Of a stretch of DNA of 64,000 nt, positions 1 through 11,409 are shown piece by piece. Location: positions 186,001-250,000 of the forward strand of contig WEDG01002126.1 of the NCBI GenBank assembly GCA_017591395.1. Direction: 5' to 3'. Every line of letters starts with the position of its first letter. Position 1 is the stretch's first letter. The DNA comes from Schistocephalus solidus. Lineage: Eukaryota > Platyhelminthes > Cestoda > Diphyllobothriidea > Diphyllobothriidae. The notes beneath the pieces were generated by a model, which worked only from the letters and a program-made list of their open reading frames with translations, was not told where the DNA came from and ran no database searches. The position numbers and the translations under genes were made by a program.

Positions 1-2402
1 CAAAATCAATTCAATTTTCTAACACAGTGGTATGGCTTGACAAAAGGTATTATCAGCAGATGTGAAAAATGTAAATAAGAAGTTCTTTGAGGTGAGCAAA
101 TAAATAATCCTTCAGCTTTCTCTCCCGGTTTCACTGATTTACTCTTAAGATAAGCGGTTTGATCTGTGTATTTCCAAGTATCGTCATCCTGAAAAGAGGG
201 GATTGTGATAAAGATTATTCAGAGAATATAAACCATACATTTATTTAAAAGCATAAGAACAGATGAAAGTGCATGCTAGGTTTGCAAATTTTACGTTCAT
301 CAGTAGTCTAATCTTATACCCAACGGCTTCCTAAGCTAAAACATTGACCTGCATAATATGTACTGTTGCTTACCACTCTGTGAAAAATAACCAACTTCAT
401 AAAAAGAATTGCTCATTCGTGGAGACAATATACCTTAATTATACGGTGATTTTTTCCGGGTCCATAGCATGCTGAGTTCTAAATTGGCGTAAAAGGTTAG
501 TTTGTTATGCTCTCTTGCAGACCTTGATTTCGATCATGCTCAGTGTTAATTAAATTTGTAGCCTAGCTTGATTTTTATTTTCCACCCGGAAAGTTACTGA
601 AAAATTTTGATCTTAATTTAGTGAGTTTGAGCTACTTCCAAACAAAATAACGATTATTTAATAATAGTTTTTGTAATTTAGGAGATTTTGGGTTTTATTG
701 CAACTACCATAGTTCACAACCAGCATTTGGTTGTCTAAGAAAGTATTATTGCGTTGAATTTTACCAAAAAGATCACATATAAACCTTCCATTAATGTTTG
801 TTAATTCTTCACACGTGTAAGGCAACTTGCCGAAAACCTTTCTGTAAACACTGCCTACTCTGGTGCCTGAATAGTTATGGAGCGAGCTTCCGATGTCTTC
901 ATAGTTTTTTGGATCTAGTACCTCCCATTTGCTTTTAAAGCAAATGGAAAATTGTAAAGTCTGATGGAACGAGGTGGGTACGGCATCGCTTCCATACTGT
1001 CTAATTTGATGTTCATTTGAACCAGACGAGTTGCATGATGTCGAGCGTTGAAATGTGGAAGGATCAGTTGCGCTGACGGTGGGGTGGGTTCCACTGACTG
1101 TCGTCCCTCATGGAAAGCGGGTGGGATGTCGTGCAGGCTTCTGTCCATCGTCCAGTTTTACACCCTCGCAATTCGACAACACACAAATCATGGCCTATTG
1201 AGCAGGATGATCCCGTTTTGGTAGTGATGATGCTGGCGCGTCGTGACTAATCTATTCCATTCCATTCCAGTTGGACCATCCTTTTCGAATGTGTCCCCAG
1301 TGCCGCAAAATGCGCGCGTGAATTTAGTTTATGGTTTCGTTTAGTTTATAGTGCGTGGCATCTACCGCATTTTCTTATCTCACACACATCGGTGCGGTGT
1401 ATAGACAGAGTTAGGAATATGAAGGGGCATTTTCTGCTCTGGGCCCCGTGATGGAGCAGGGCATTTGCAACGTCATTATAGGGACAGGCACAATTTCCCG
1501 TTGTCAATGGCAATGCAATACAGGAAACTATATTTGTGCCCTACGTTGGCATTATGCTAAACAAGAAAATCAGCAGAAGCACTAATGTTTGCTCTTTTTC
1601 AGCAAATCATGCAGCACGCCCGATCTAAACTGTTTAATATTTCCCAGCGAAGAATATATAACACTGGCCACAACAGAGCAAACTGGCGGAAAAAATGTTT
1701 ATTCGAAAAAACAGCAAATTTAATCCAGAATATTCAACGAACTATCACATGGTTTACTCGGTGTGCCGGCTTTTCAAGCTCAATTTCCATAACTTATCTT
1801 ACTAGTGCTGAGTAGCAGGGGAAGCAGACTAAATCAAATTAAAACCACAATTAATAAAAAGTTGTCTTGGAGTAGAACCTCAGTCTAGGTTGAAAAACTA
1901 GCCTTAACGCTGAAAGTGGTAATAAAAGTGGCAGAGGTCCAATAGATGGAACATCTTTGAACCAATTTGGATATTCTCTCTAAGATTACCTAAGTGAATA
2001 AGAATATAATAAAAGAGGAAAGGGTAGAAAGCTTCAGGTGATTTTCATAGGCACAAAACACTCAACCATTGGAAAAATACGAATCAGCATGAAAAACGTG
2101 CTAACCATAGAATGAAATTCAACGCCAGAGGCGCACGTCGTGATAAATCAAAACGACCAATCAGGTTAGAGGATTTAACCTAAGAGCGCTGTAGGCTGAA
2201 ACGACGCCCCAAGCGGATTGGCTTACGCGAGCATCACAAAGTCATTCTCGTACATACAAAAAAGGATGAGAAAACATTTAACCATTTAAAAACAAGTCAC
2301 TTTCAACTGACTTGACATTTTGGAGGACATTTCAAAAGACTACCTGCCACGTTTCATATAAATATCCAAATTTGACAAAGAACAACTAGACTTATTCTAC
2401 TA
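1..2402. other. Upstream intergenic region, no gene recognised
   Basis: AT-rich DNA with only short open frames (under 80 codons) and no recognisable protein motif. The last few hundred bases presumably include the promoter and 5' leader of the PQ-loop transporter gene. I see no clear TATA box or other element that would fix the transcription start. Confidence 0.5.
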
Positions 2403-4324
2403 ATGGCAAGTTCAACCACATACGCTCCAGGCTCACTTGAAGTGGACTGTCCTGGCGGACTCGCCTGGGCGTGGTATGGTTTGGGAGAGTGTATCCGTAC
2501 CCCTCGTGACAAGGTTTCCGTCGCCTTCGGAGTATTGAGTATTGTCGCTTGGTTTATGTTTGGATTTCCCCAAATGATAACCAACTGCATCAAGAAAATT
2601 CCCGATGAAGCTGTGTCACCTTGGCTTCTAGTTTTCTGGCTCGCCGGCGATAGTCTTAACTTTGTTGGTACATTCTTGACAAATCAACTCTTCCTCCAAG
2701 TAAGCTTGCTGCGTAACAATTCGAACCTATGCTAGGCTCATTGCTTTTAATCAGGAGGCATTAATTATACAGCAATTAAGCAGTCCATTAAAATGTAAAT
2801 TGAAATTTCTGGTATCTCGAATAGGAATTAATAATATAAACTGGCTTTCACGGAACAACGCGAAAGTTGCGATACTGAACCCTCCTTTCCTTCGGCACTT
2901 CCAATTTTAGAAAGTCCTTGCCGGCTACACTGTCCTGGTGGATTTGTTGCTTATCGGCCAATATATATATTACTATTGTCTCCATAAGCACAAAGTCAAG
3001 AGTAAGTTTTCTTTGTGTGAATGCACCTTTTCTCGTATAAGTATAAATGTACTGATGCCATAATTGAGTTGGATGTAATCATTAATAAGAAAGCAAAATG
3101 TAACGCGTAAAGCTAAAAACCTGACTGTCTACTTATATCTGGTGACTGGGTCGGGTTGTCAAAATGAGCAAAACAGACTTGCTTTAATTTTATTAAAAAA
3201 ATTAGAGTACGGTGAAGAGTACAATGTCAAAAAGGATGACGAGAATAGTTTCCAGAGCCGTATCTCGAAGATGCCGCCTTCATCAACGCCCACGAAGACC
3301 CTGGCTACCGTACTGTTGGGCGTCATCGGTGTCTCCTACCTGTTCATGCCTGGAATGCTTAGCGAGCCTGGAAATCCAACCCACTTGGGCACAGGGCATC
3401 TGCAGGGACGTCAGCTGCTTCAGGCGGCACCCGTTAATTCCATCACCACCACACCAAATCCATTTGCTGACTTTCTCGTCGTAAGCTTTGATTACCTATT
3501 ATTTCTCCTCTTAGTTCTGATCCTTACTAACTTACGGCTTCATTCTGTGCAACTTCAGAAGAAGCTGAAGTGGCATTTTGTTACTAAAATCTCGAGAATT
3601 ACCCTACTTCAGCTGCTATTCAATACCAGTTATGAAACATGTCTAGTCTGCCACTAAGTTTAAAAGATACCGTTTAAATTGGAGTGCTTTTAATCCCATT
3701 TTCTTATTTTGGATAGACTAAAGAGGAGAAAATCGGTTATGCCATTGGCTGGGTTGGCGCCGTCATGTACTTCTGTTCCCGGGTGCCACAAATTGTACAA
3801 AACGTAAGTCAATACCCTGCGTTGGCATTTGCATAATGTTTGCGTGAGTTAAAAATATTATTTCCCGAGTAAGTGGCTTTCGACTAAGAGAAATCACATT
3901 GTTCTACAGTTCAAACGGAAGTCAACGGAGGGCCTCAGTCTCTATCTTTTCCTTCTGGCCATTTTCGGAAACGTATTCTATGGCCTGCAGATCTTCATTA
4001 AGTCTACAGATCCCGCTTTCATCGTAAACTCACTTCCTTGGATCTTGGGGAGTTTGGGTATTCTGGTATTCGATTTCATTGTAGGTCATAGCATTCATTA
4101 TCAAGTTTCGACTTCTTCTGTGCATGAAACTGGTTGCATTCTGATAAATCAAAAATGCATAATGGAATTCTTTGAAGCCAATAACCAGGAGACTTGCCAT
4201 TTATTCTCCTTCACTGCAGATAATGGGCCAGTTCATTGCCTACCGTAACAATAAAGCAGACGCAACTCTCGTAGAAGAAGGGGATGAGATCGGGAGCAAC
4301 GACGAAAAGGACTACATATTCTAA
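2403..4324 (+). CDS. SLC66A1: Lysosomal cationic amino-acid transporter, PQ-loop family (SLC66A1/LAAT-1-like), six exons
   Basis: Exons by GT-AG sites and reading phase: 2403-2699, 2911-3001, 3206-3480, 3717-3803, 3910-4080, 4220-4324 (stop TAA 4322-4324). The joined protein is 341 residues, close to the usual family length. Two PQ-loop motifs are visible: Pro-Gln at residues 56-57 in a FGFPQM context, and at 245-246 in SRVPQIVQN followed by KRKSTEGLS, the signature of the second PQ repeat. About seven hydrophobic segments lie near residues 39-58, 72-90, 100-122, 161-177, 227-246, 258-276 and 290-312. A GRQLL motif at 197-201, after the fourth segment, matches GRxLL in human PQLC2. Family members export lysine, arginine and histidine from lysosomes (established). 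The C-terminal tail is acidic and lacks the dileucine sorting signal of the human protein. Start chosen as the only Met giving a full first PQ repeat. Neighbouring DNA is repeats. Confidence 0.93.
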
Positions 4325-4949
4325 GAAACCCCCAAAACTCATGCTTATTTGATGCTAAGATGCTTACTTTTTCAATACATCAAAAACAGCTATTAAGAGT
4401 TAAAATATGTTTTTCCTGATGTCCAAAAGCTTATTAGAAGATTTTCTGAAAACATGCTCTAATAGAATCAGAAATCATTTTCTTTTGTATCAGTATATTA
4501 CGCAGATATTGCAAGAGATCCAATTTCTAGGACGCGGCGTCATGCCGCAACATCTGCACTTATTCTTCGGTCAGCTTCATTGACGACAGGTTGTTAACCA
4601 GGTTGTTATTTACGGATATATTTGAACCAAAGCAGCTGAAGCTGCTTTTTCGCCGTCCTCGTACATGCAGCATCTTATCCTCCCTTGTTCGATACTCTGA
4701 CGGTATTTGTGAAATCCCGAGTAGCAGTCTTGAAGGAACACTCGGATCACTCCTCTGCGATGTTTAAATACCACGCGGCTCGCCAGATCTGTGTTTACCG
4801 GAGGTATAGACGAAAAAATTCCAGCAACACAGTATTGCCGAGACGGCTTTTCAGAAACCGCATCTGTCCACAAGCAGACGACTCAAGAATGGCCAAGTTT
4901 TCCCACCTTCGAGCCGTTCGGAGTGCATCGTGCCCAAACAATTTTTTTA
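4325..4949. other. 3' flank of the transporter gene
   Basis: Contains the presumed 3' untranslated region. There is no canonical AATAAA just after the stop; a weak AATACA stands near 4373. Short open frames on both strands have no recognisable motifs. Confidence 0.4.
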
Positions 4950-5385
4950 TAAAAAAGCAGGTGTGTTCGAGGAAGCAGTTCAGAAAAAGCAGATTCGATC
5001 GCTAGAAGATAGCATTCTTTGACTCGACGATTCATACTCTTGTTCGAACTAACCATCAGAGACAGTTGCAGTTAAGAGTTCTGAAGGCGCCAGGGACGCA
5101 GTTGCCATGCCGCCACGTGTCTAATCCAAATAACAGATCCCGCAGTCAGTGCTGGGTGTGTACGCGACACGATGATTGCTCGTTTGTCCACTTCAAAGTT
5201 GCTAATTTTCAAAATTGCATCCCCCTTTTCGATTCTTGGCGTGATTATGTCTCGGCAATGTGGCTCGCCATCAATGGAAACTTTGGCCAGCCGTGTCTTC
5301 CCCACGTGGCCAATTACCGTGCCTGCGCAAAGTTTCAGCGCAGAATATAGAGCCTTGCGGTCATTTCGCTGATTAATTGAGCATT
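4950..5385 (-). mobile_element. Penelope-like element terminal region (pLTR-like), minus-strand copy
   Basis: Read on the minus strand, 5350-5080 encodes a degraded stretch (GHVGKTR, EP, ITPRI, GDAI, AII) that lines up with the plus-strand copy at 38.4-38.6 kb. It is the extension downstream of the GIY-YIG domain. It continues into a CTGATGG-containing hammerhead-like stretch near 5030 and a tail ending in TCTGAACTGCTTCCT near 4960. The same tail appears in the plus-strand copy at 5585-5615, so the two lie head to head with a junction near 5385-5395. Confidence 0.65.
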
Positions 5386-5389
5386 ACTC

Positions 5390-5745
5390 GCGTCATGTTC
5401 AACCACCAGCGACGAATGCAGGCTCTATTAACTAGATTAGGCACGTGAAAACGTAACAACAGCATTCTTAATTACTGCACTTCTGACGCCCTCAGCACCC
5501 TTATTTGCAATTGTCCCTGATGATGGCTTCATGCGAGAATCCAAAACGTCTACCCAATAAACGCTATGTTCCAGCGATCGCATCTTCTTCTTCCGAACTG
5601 CTTCCTGGAATTAACTTGATCACTTCTATCAGCAATCTGTTCCCTGTACCAGTATCAGTGAGCCAAATGGCCGGGTAATTATCACGCATACATCTAACAC
5701 CGGTGATGAAATCACGGTGATTAATGACTCGAATACAGACTATTG
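5390..5745 (+). mobile_element. Penelope-like element terminal repeats (pLTR-like), plus-strand, tandem remnant
   Basis: A first copy (5390-5640) has a CTGATGA core at 5517-5523, a stem-like segment, an AAAACGTC box ending at 5550, and the tail motif GAACTGCTTCCTGGAA near 5596-5611. A second, partial copy at about 5665-5740 repeats the segment that encodes the ITPRI/GDEI stretch elsewhere. Direct tandem terminal repeats ahead of the open reading frame are typical of Penelope-like elements. Confidence 0.6.
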
Positions 5746-5819
5746 ATCAGTTCTTGCTCCACGAACAAGCATCCTCAATAAATGAGTGAACTGTCAATGT
5801 TCATAGTTATATGATAACA

Positions 5820-6600
5820 CAGTGACTGCTAACTATAAGTATGACAAACCCTTACGTCTGACTAACCCCTTGCTGGTGTCATCGCTGATGATGTGTTCGT
5901 TCATGTGGTCGAATCATCGGGTGAATAAAGCCATTGTTCGCCTCCTCCAGCAAATCTCCCATAAGAAGAACCGTCTGCCGACTAAAAACATTGGTCCCTC
6001 AATTTTGAGAACTGATTGCACGACCGGCTTCGAAACGTGGCAAGAAGGTTATACCGATTTTATCTTCTATGACGACAAATAATGGTTACCTCGCTATTTG
6101 CTTCGTGGTGGTCAGCAGACCTAGGTAGAAGATACGTGTCAATACGAAATCAATACTTATGCAAAAGCGGCTAAACTGAAGAAGGACAAAATTATCATTA
6201 AGCCTACTGATTATGGGCAAACAACTGTCCACTACCAAGGCTGGGCCTGACTGCAGGAAATTTTACAAACCAGCAGATCAAATGAAGAAAGAATTTGGCA
6301 AATTCAGGCGTTAACCGTGGTCACAAAGCAGTTTTGACGTAATATGAGGCTGTTCTTGCCCGATTCTATGGTTCGTAAAAGACCCGCTGTAATTTAGACC
6401 TCTTGGTCCCTTCAGACTCGCATCTTCTAGGGAACCTCTGATGTGGAAGGATACAGTCGAATGAAGTCGTTGCCTCTTTCGACTTGACTTCGTAATTCAC
6501 ACCCATACCACCAAAATGGCAAAGGATTTCTTGTACAAGGAACTGTCTAAGGCATATGACGTGAGTCATGATATTGGTTGAAATTGAACTCGTTTTCCCT
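5820..6600 (+). pseudogene. Penelope-like reverse transcriptase, N-terminal part, decayed
   Basis: Plus-strand translation gives KDKIIIKPTDYGQTTV near 6180-6230, matching the PADKG-TTVV block of Penelope reverse transcriptases. Further along come ARFYGS near 6356-6375 (for RFYGLPK) and VASFDLTS-FTPIP near 6465-6515 (for VSFDVTSLFTSIP). Stops and frameshifts are frequent, so the copy is dead. It follows the terminal repeats at 5390-5745 in the same orientation, as expected for one degenerate element. Confidence 0.65.
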
Positions 6601-6649
6601 TTACCAGAAAAGGAACCACCTACAATAAATGTGAGTCCGAGCTAAATTT

Positions 6650-6860
6650 CAGCGAAATTATATTAAGGATTAAAGTGCGGGTTAGGATTAAGGTAAGGTC
6701 AGAGTTGGGTTTACTGTCATGAGTAGGCTAAGGGTTAAGGTTATTATCGGCCTAACTGGAGGATTGTGGTTTATGGTTGGGCTGGGGTTGAGATTAAGGT
6801 GACAGTTTAGTTTCATGTTAGCGTTAAGGCACGGGATAATTTACTTTTCCTGAAACTTAC
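6650..6860 (-). repeat. Degenerate telomere-like tract (CTAACCCT-type, minus orientation)
   Basis: About 200 bases rich in GGTTAGG, GGTTAAGG and GGGTTGAG-like units, which are variants of TTAGGG. The same kind of tract occurs at 15655-15770, 25490-25600, 30605-30720 and 63780-63925 in the opposite orientation. Confidence 0.6.
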
Positions 6861-7544
6861 CGCAAGAAAACCTTATTTTAAGCGGATGGAGCCATTCGTA
6901 TCCCCGTGTTCTGCTTAGGGGGCCATACGGGCATCCCTTTCTACGAATTGATAGTAGCCTTAGCTTTGCGTGTGATCTCAGTTAATCGATATATCGATTT
7001 TCCACTGGCGCATGGAGCTCTGCGCAGTAAACGCCAGAATGTTGGCACCAATCGTTGATTGGACAATAACCCCTTTGCGTCCCGCTTGTTCAGATGCTGT
7101 GACCATCCCTGGTTCACCCGAAGTTATACGGGAGTCTGAATACACAAATATTTAGAAAAGCTTCCAACATGTATCACTGTTCGTAAATTATATGCCATAA
7201 ACTAATTTAAATGAAAACCGCACTATCAAGTGAACAGTTGCGCATATAGCAGTGCAGGCAAAAAGGCAGCCTGACTTCATTAATGTCGGTGGGTACTCGA
7301 TCAGTCATTTAAAAAGCAACAGATGGGGGAAAACATAACTGAAACTACCATATATTCAGAAAATTTGCGAATCAGTTACTCCCTCTTACAACCAATAGGG
7401 ACTGGAGTCACCCACTGACTCCTGAAGAAACTATGATGTCTGGTCATGAAACCTAGGAGTCACCGGTGACGAAGCAAAACGGATAATTAATATTACCGGC
7501 AAAACGAGGAAACTGAAATGGCCATTTTTGGCTTTTTAACCGTC

Positions 7545-7765
7545 GTCAGCCAGTCATGCGTTCGTGGCTCAATGCCTAGATCGTTGCATTTCTGAGCAAC
7601 GGGTGGCGGGTTAGATCGTCGAGTGGTCAACCACCTGGGGTTGAGTATGATTGGCTGATGGCGGCTAATAAGCCAGAAATCGCCATTCCAGTCTATCTTG
7701 TCTTTGCTGGCAATATTACTCGGCCTATTGTTCTACTAGCCGCTGTGCGACTGCTGCCAGGATGC
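7545..7765 (+). mobile_element. tRNA-derived hammerhead SINE, single copy
   Basis: The tRNA-like head has an A-box-like GTGGCTCAATGCC at about 7564 and a B-box-like GCGGGTTAGATCG near 7607. The body carries the ribozyme region near 7648-7702. The core reads CTGATGG (7654-7660), so the essential A9 is G and this copy should be inactive; stem II GGCT/AGCC and the GAAA box are intact. Confidence 0.75.
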
Positions 7766-8224
7766 CAGAACGGAAAAAGTAAGTTCCATTAGCGCTTGGT
7801 GAGCGTTCATCAACGAAAGCAACATGGATAATGTTATCCACGGTTTCCAGTTCGGTTCGTATTGGAAATGCCGTTTGATGGAGCGGTAAACGATTGCAAA
7901 CTTGCATGAGGTAGGATGCAAGGACAGTGAAGATGGATCAGCTCTTCCTGCTGATGGCAAACAGTGCATTCTACGGACACGCCTTTCACATTCCTGGATG
8001 GAGAAAACCTAGTTTGACTTAAAAAACAGCCAGACACTTACTTGAAATATGATTTCCTGAAACGACTTCTAATGACTATTGTGTGATTCTTCCCACGACC
8101 CATTAAGTCCCAGGTATGTAGCTGACAGAAGAGTGCACTGAACGCGGTCGTATGGAGACCCAGTCCGAGCAAGAAAACTGGTGGACTTAAACAAACAAAG
8201 GATGGCAACAGAAGCGAGGATGCA

Positions 8225-8345
8225 AATTCAAGCAGCTGTCACAAAGAAGAAGACGCGTTTTATTAACCTTACGTTTCGGATTTTTCATTAGAATCTATCA
8301 TCAGAAATAAAATCCCATAAGGTGGTTGGTTGTTTCTGATGATAG
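8225..8345 (-). repeat. Penelope-type terminal fragment with intact hammerhead-like core
   Basis: On the minus strand CTGATGA (8298-8304) is followed by an imperfect GATT/AATC stem and GAAAC (8273-8277), then a tail with TCTTCTTCTT as in the Penelope terminal repeats. A partial plus-strand CTGATGATAGATT stands at 8338-8350, giving a small inverted pair. No good stem III is visible, so activity is doubtful. Confidence 0.45.
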
Positions 8346-8699
8346 ATTTAGGTGAGAACACTAAACTTCAGGTTACTAAAGCTCTTGTACCACCGATCGT
8401 GCATCCTACCTCCGCTTAGACAAAACATGCACATGTAGAAGTAAAAGCGGACGTAAACCCGCGAAATTTCTCGTGGGATGTTAAACGCAGATCGCGGATG
8501 GCCGCCGATGATGAGGATCGCCAGTTGGTCGGGTGCAGGGAGACCTGCATTAGCGCAGTGACCACCGTCCAGAGGCGTGCGGGCAGATGCAAAAGGAGAT
8601 TTGGGTTAGATACGCGGAGACAACAATTACCGATGAGGGTATCTGCCATCGTCCCGAGGCCACCCTGTGGCGAGAGGGTGGGAACAAGCACTTTCTAGT

Positions 8700-10085
8700 C
8701 TGCACAGGTCGCCTGAGAGACAGCGAAATGCCAGCACGAGTTCTATCCTTTTAGTAAGGTTTTTAACGATGGAAACCTGCTTGCTTTCGAAACATCGACA
8801 CCTGAAATGTATGGTTTCTCATACACTGTGAACTCTTAATTTATCGCTCAGATTGCGCAGCATGCTCATCCAATTTGCTTTGAATCTCACACAACGGTCT
8901 TCGCAGGTAGTTACTTAATGACTAGTAACTGTGCAACAAGGTCTACTGATCAAGACTATGGAAACTAAGATGATCATCTCTCACTTAAATTTACGTTCAG
9001 CCAGCTATATCTTTCCCGAGGTTTTGATAACCTGGGTTTTGGACCCGGGTGCTTTGGTCAGTGAAAAGCTAAGTTTTAGATCTACCAGTGAGTTACGAAT
9101 CCACTGTTTTGCAGTCTTTAAAGGAACACCAATTATCGCGGTAAATTTATTCATCCATTAAGTTGTAGGACACGTTCATCAATTTCCACCTTGGAACACA
9201 AACCAGAGCCCCTTTTAGCACATATATACATGACAATGGTTTCTTCATACCCCTAACGAAGGTAAAAGTTAAAAGTGCGGACCCTGGTTTCAACCCATGA
9301 CGAACCAGCGAGATGTTTGCATTTTAAATGAGTCTCGGAATTCTCCATGTAGTTTCTGGTATATGAATTACTCGATTCACTGCCGTTTAGTCTTGAACCT
9401 ACAAAACTATGACCCGGACAGCCCACTACATGTCCTCTCTTATCCTATACATTATATCCTCAGGCCAAAGGTGAACGTCGTGCGCCGAATCCAGTGTAAC
9501 TTTTACGAATTCAACTATAATGAAAAGACCAGCAAACAACGCGATGGCTGCCTTAAGGCAGGCCAAATTCCTGCATAGACGTCTGGGTCACACAGTTAGA
9601 GAAAACCTGAAGCCTGGCCTGAGGAAAAGATTCACATGAAATGTGGTGTGACCTCTCTCGCGAACCCGTCCAATCAGATGCAGCTATAAAATCGAAGAAC
9701 AGACAAAAGCCTAGGTGGCATCGTGGAATAACCAAAGCGGAGAAAGAAAGAAAACACTCCAAAAACCTGTTTCACTGAAAGTGCAGTCGGCAACACTGGA
9801 GTTTGAGCACTGAGCTTACACAGGTGCGGGCAATGTCATCGAGGGGTGTGAGTGGGAGTTTAATGTGTCAGGGTTACCAACCAAGGTCATTGCAGACGCA
9901 AATTTTACGGTGGATCGATTTGACGGGAGTCATGTGGGCGATTAAAACGCATATGACCTTGACACCAGGGCTGCACCACCGTGATCGTCAACGCTTAAGT
10001 GCAAAGCAATAACAATCTCAGATGAGGTAATGCAAGTTTTGAAAAACATTAGCCAATTGCAATAGTGTTTCTCGAATTCGTATTT
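8700..10085. other. Intergenic stretch, nothing recognised
   Basis: Only short open frames (up to 93 codons) without recognisable motifs on either strand. Base composition is mixed and no tandem repeat stands out. Confidence 0.4.
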
Positions 10086-10285
10086 ACTACATGACAGTTT
10101 GACAAGGTTCACCGTGTGCTCCACAGCGTGGTGTTGCAGGGACGGTGACTAGCGCGTGAATTAGTTTCGAGGGGTAGTAGACTTGCGCTGCAGCTGCCGC
10201 ACTCTCTCTTCCCTTACCCTTCTGTGCCAGTTTTAAGAAGGAGTCACGGAGACTGGATGTGGGAGAGGGAGCCGGTGCTACATAC
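10085..10285 (-). repeat. Dispersed GC-richer repeat, copy 1
   Basis: The minus strand matches the plus strand at 61095-61310: GCGCAAGTCTACTA, then an ACTAAT-type segment, CACGTCCCTGCA, CACCA, and a GTGGAGCA/GGTGAACC segment ending in GTCAAACTG. A third, more diverged copy lies at 62577-62775 on the minus strand. It has no coding content and its class is unknown. Confidence 0.55.
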
Positions 10286-10289
10286 ATCT

Positions 10290-11031
10290 ATCGAACCTAT
10301 ATAGGTATATAGTACATTTCCCCCTAATTTTCGATACTCTTACTCATTTGCTGAAGCGAATACCTAGACATATTCTTCGTTGTACTTAATTGGTAGTGAA
10401 TTACGCTTATTTTAATTTTAAACCTGAAAAAGGTTTTATTTCACTTTAAAAAACTAGTTCGGATTCCTAAAAAGTGTGAACCCGATTTCCTGTTACAACT
10501 GCAGTCAGGGTTTAAACCTACAAGATTGTCATTGTCCGTGGAAGGAGAATCATACATTTAAGGGAGCGTCGTATAGAGCTCATAACATTTTGCAATGGAT
10601 ATGAACCACATTGTATACTTTACAAGCCTTATTAATAAATTTTAAGCAATGCTGTTTTATAAATAGACATTTCCGGATCCTAAAAATTTCATACTCATAC
10701 TTTTTTATCCAAATCTATCCTATCTTCAAAAATAAACTTGGAAGAAACCGCAAATTTCTCCCAAATGAGCACAAAAGGTAATCGTTTCATAAAAATTTCC
10801 ATTAAATATACTTAAATTTATAAATGCATCGATAATCCATTGGGGACGTTCCTACTACCCAAGTTATCATTTTCACAGCGTGGAATTTATCCAGACAACC
10901 GAAAAGAAACTGGTTTCAAAGCTTGAGCTTGTGCTGCGGGCTAATTACTGTTACAACCCCACTTAAGCAATCGTTTCTAATCTCGAGCACAGTTTAAGGA
11001 CTTTGTTAAAGTTTTTATGGGATATCATCTC

Positions 11032-11034
<3 letters not shown>
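10290..11034. other. AT-rich spacer, nothing recognised
   Basis: No open frame of note and no clear repeat. It precedes the first long TA tract. Confidence 0.4.

Positions 11035-11109
<75 letters not shown>
11035..11109. repeat. (TA)n microsatellite
   Basis: About 37 uninterrupted TA units. The tract abuts the 3' end of the minus-strand SINE at 11110-11320. Confidence 0.97.
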
Positions 11110-11112
<3 letters not shown>

Positions 11113-11315
11113 AGTGTGTGGCTCACTGATCTGCTTAAGGAACATTTATGTTCCGTTGTGCCCTGGAACTCAGACTAGAGTACTCAGGCAGCGCAGTCGA
11201 CGCAGCATATAGCTGTTAATGTGGAACCGACAAAGACAGGGGAGACCGGAATGGCCATTTCTGGCTTATTAGCCGTCATCAGCCAGTCATACCCAATCCC
11301 AAGTGTGGCACACCT

Positions 11316-11320
<5 letters not shown>
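11110..11320 (-). mobile_element. tRNA-derived hammerhead SINE, head truncated
   Basis: The minus strand contains the ribozyme region 11242-11290. CTGATGA is at 11276-11282, with stem II GGCT/AGCC, a GAAA box, and stem I GACTGG/CCGGTC (six pairs including one G-U). The tRNA-like head is cut off at the (TA)n tract starting at 11319. The spacer part ends in the CACACTATCA motif next to the (TA)n at 11109. Confidence 0.8.
11242..11290 (-). ncRNA. Hammerhead ribozyme-like motif in SINE, minus strand
   Basis: Core CUGAUGA (11282-11276). Stem II is GGCU/AGCC with AAUA loop, closed by a C opposite A. GAAA and AUGGCCAU follow, then U at the cut. Stem I GACUGG/CCGGUC has one G-U pair. Confidence 0.6.

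Positions 11321-11346
<26 letters not shown>
11319..11346. repeat. (AT)n microsatellite
   Basis: About 14 AT units between the truncated SINE and the Penelope tail; a further short TATA run lies at 11391-11405. Confidence 0.95.
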
Positions 11347-11409
11347 GGATATAGGAGAAAATACGGACCCCAGGTGTTGAAATGGAAGGAGATATATATA
11401 TATATTGCT

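Noticed and set aside
3142..3657. 171-codon open frame as a separate gene
   Set aside because: It is exon 3 of the transporter plus read-through into flanking introns; splice sites at 3206 and 3480 explain it.
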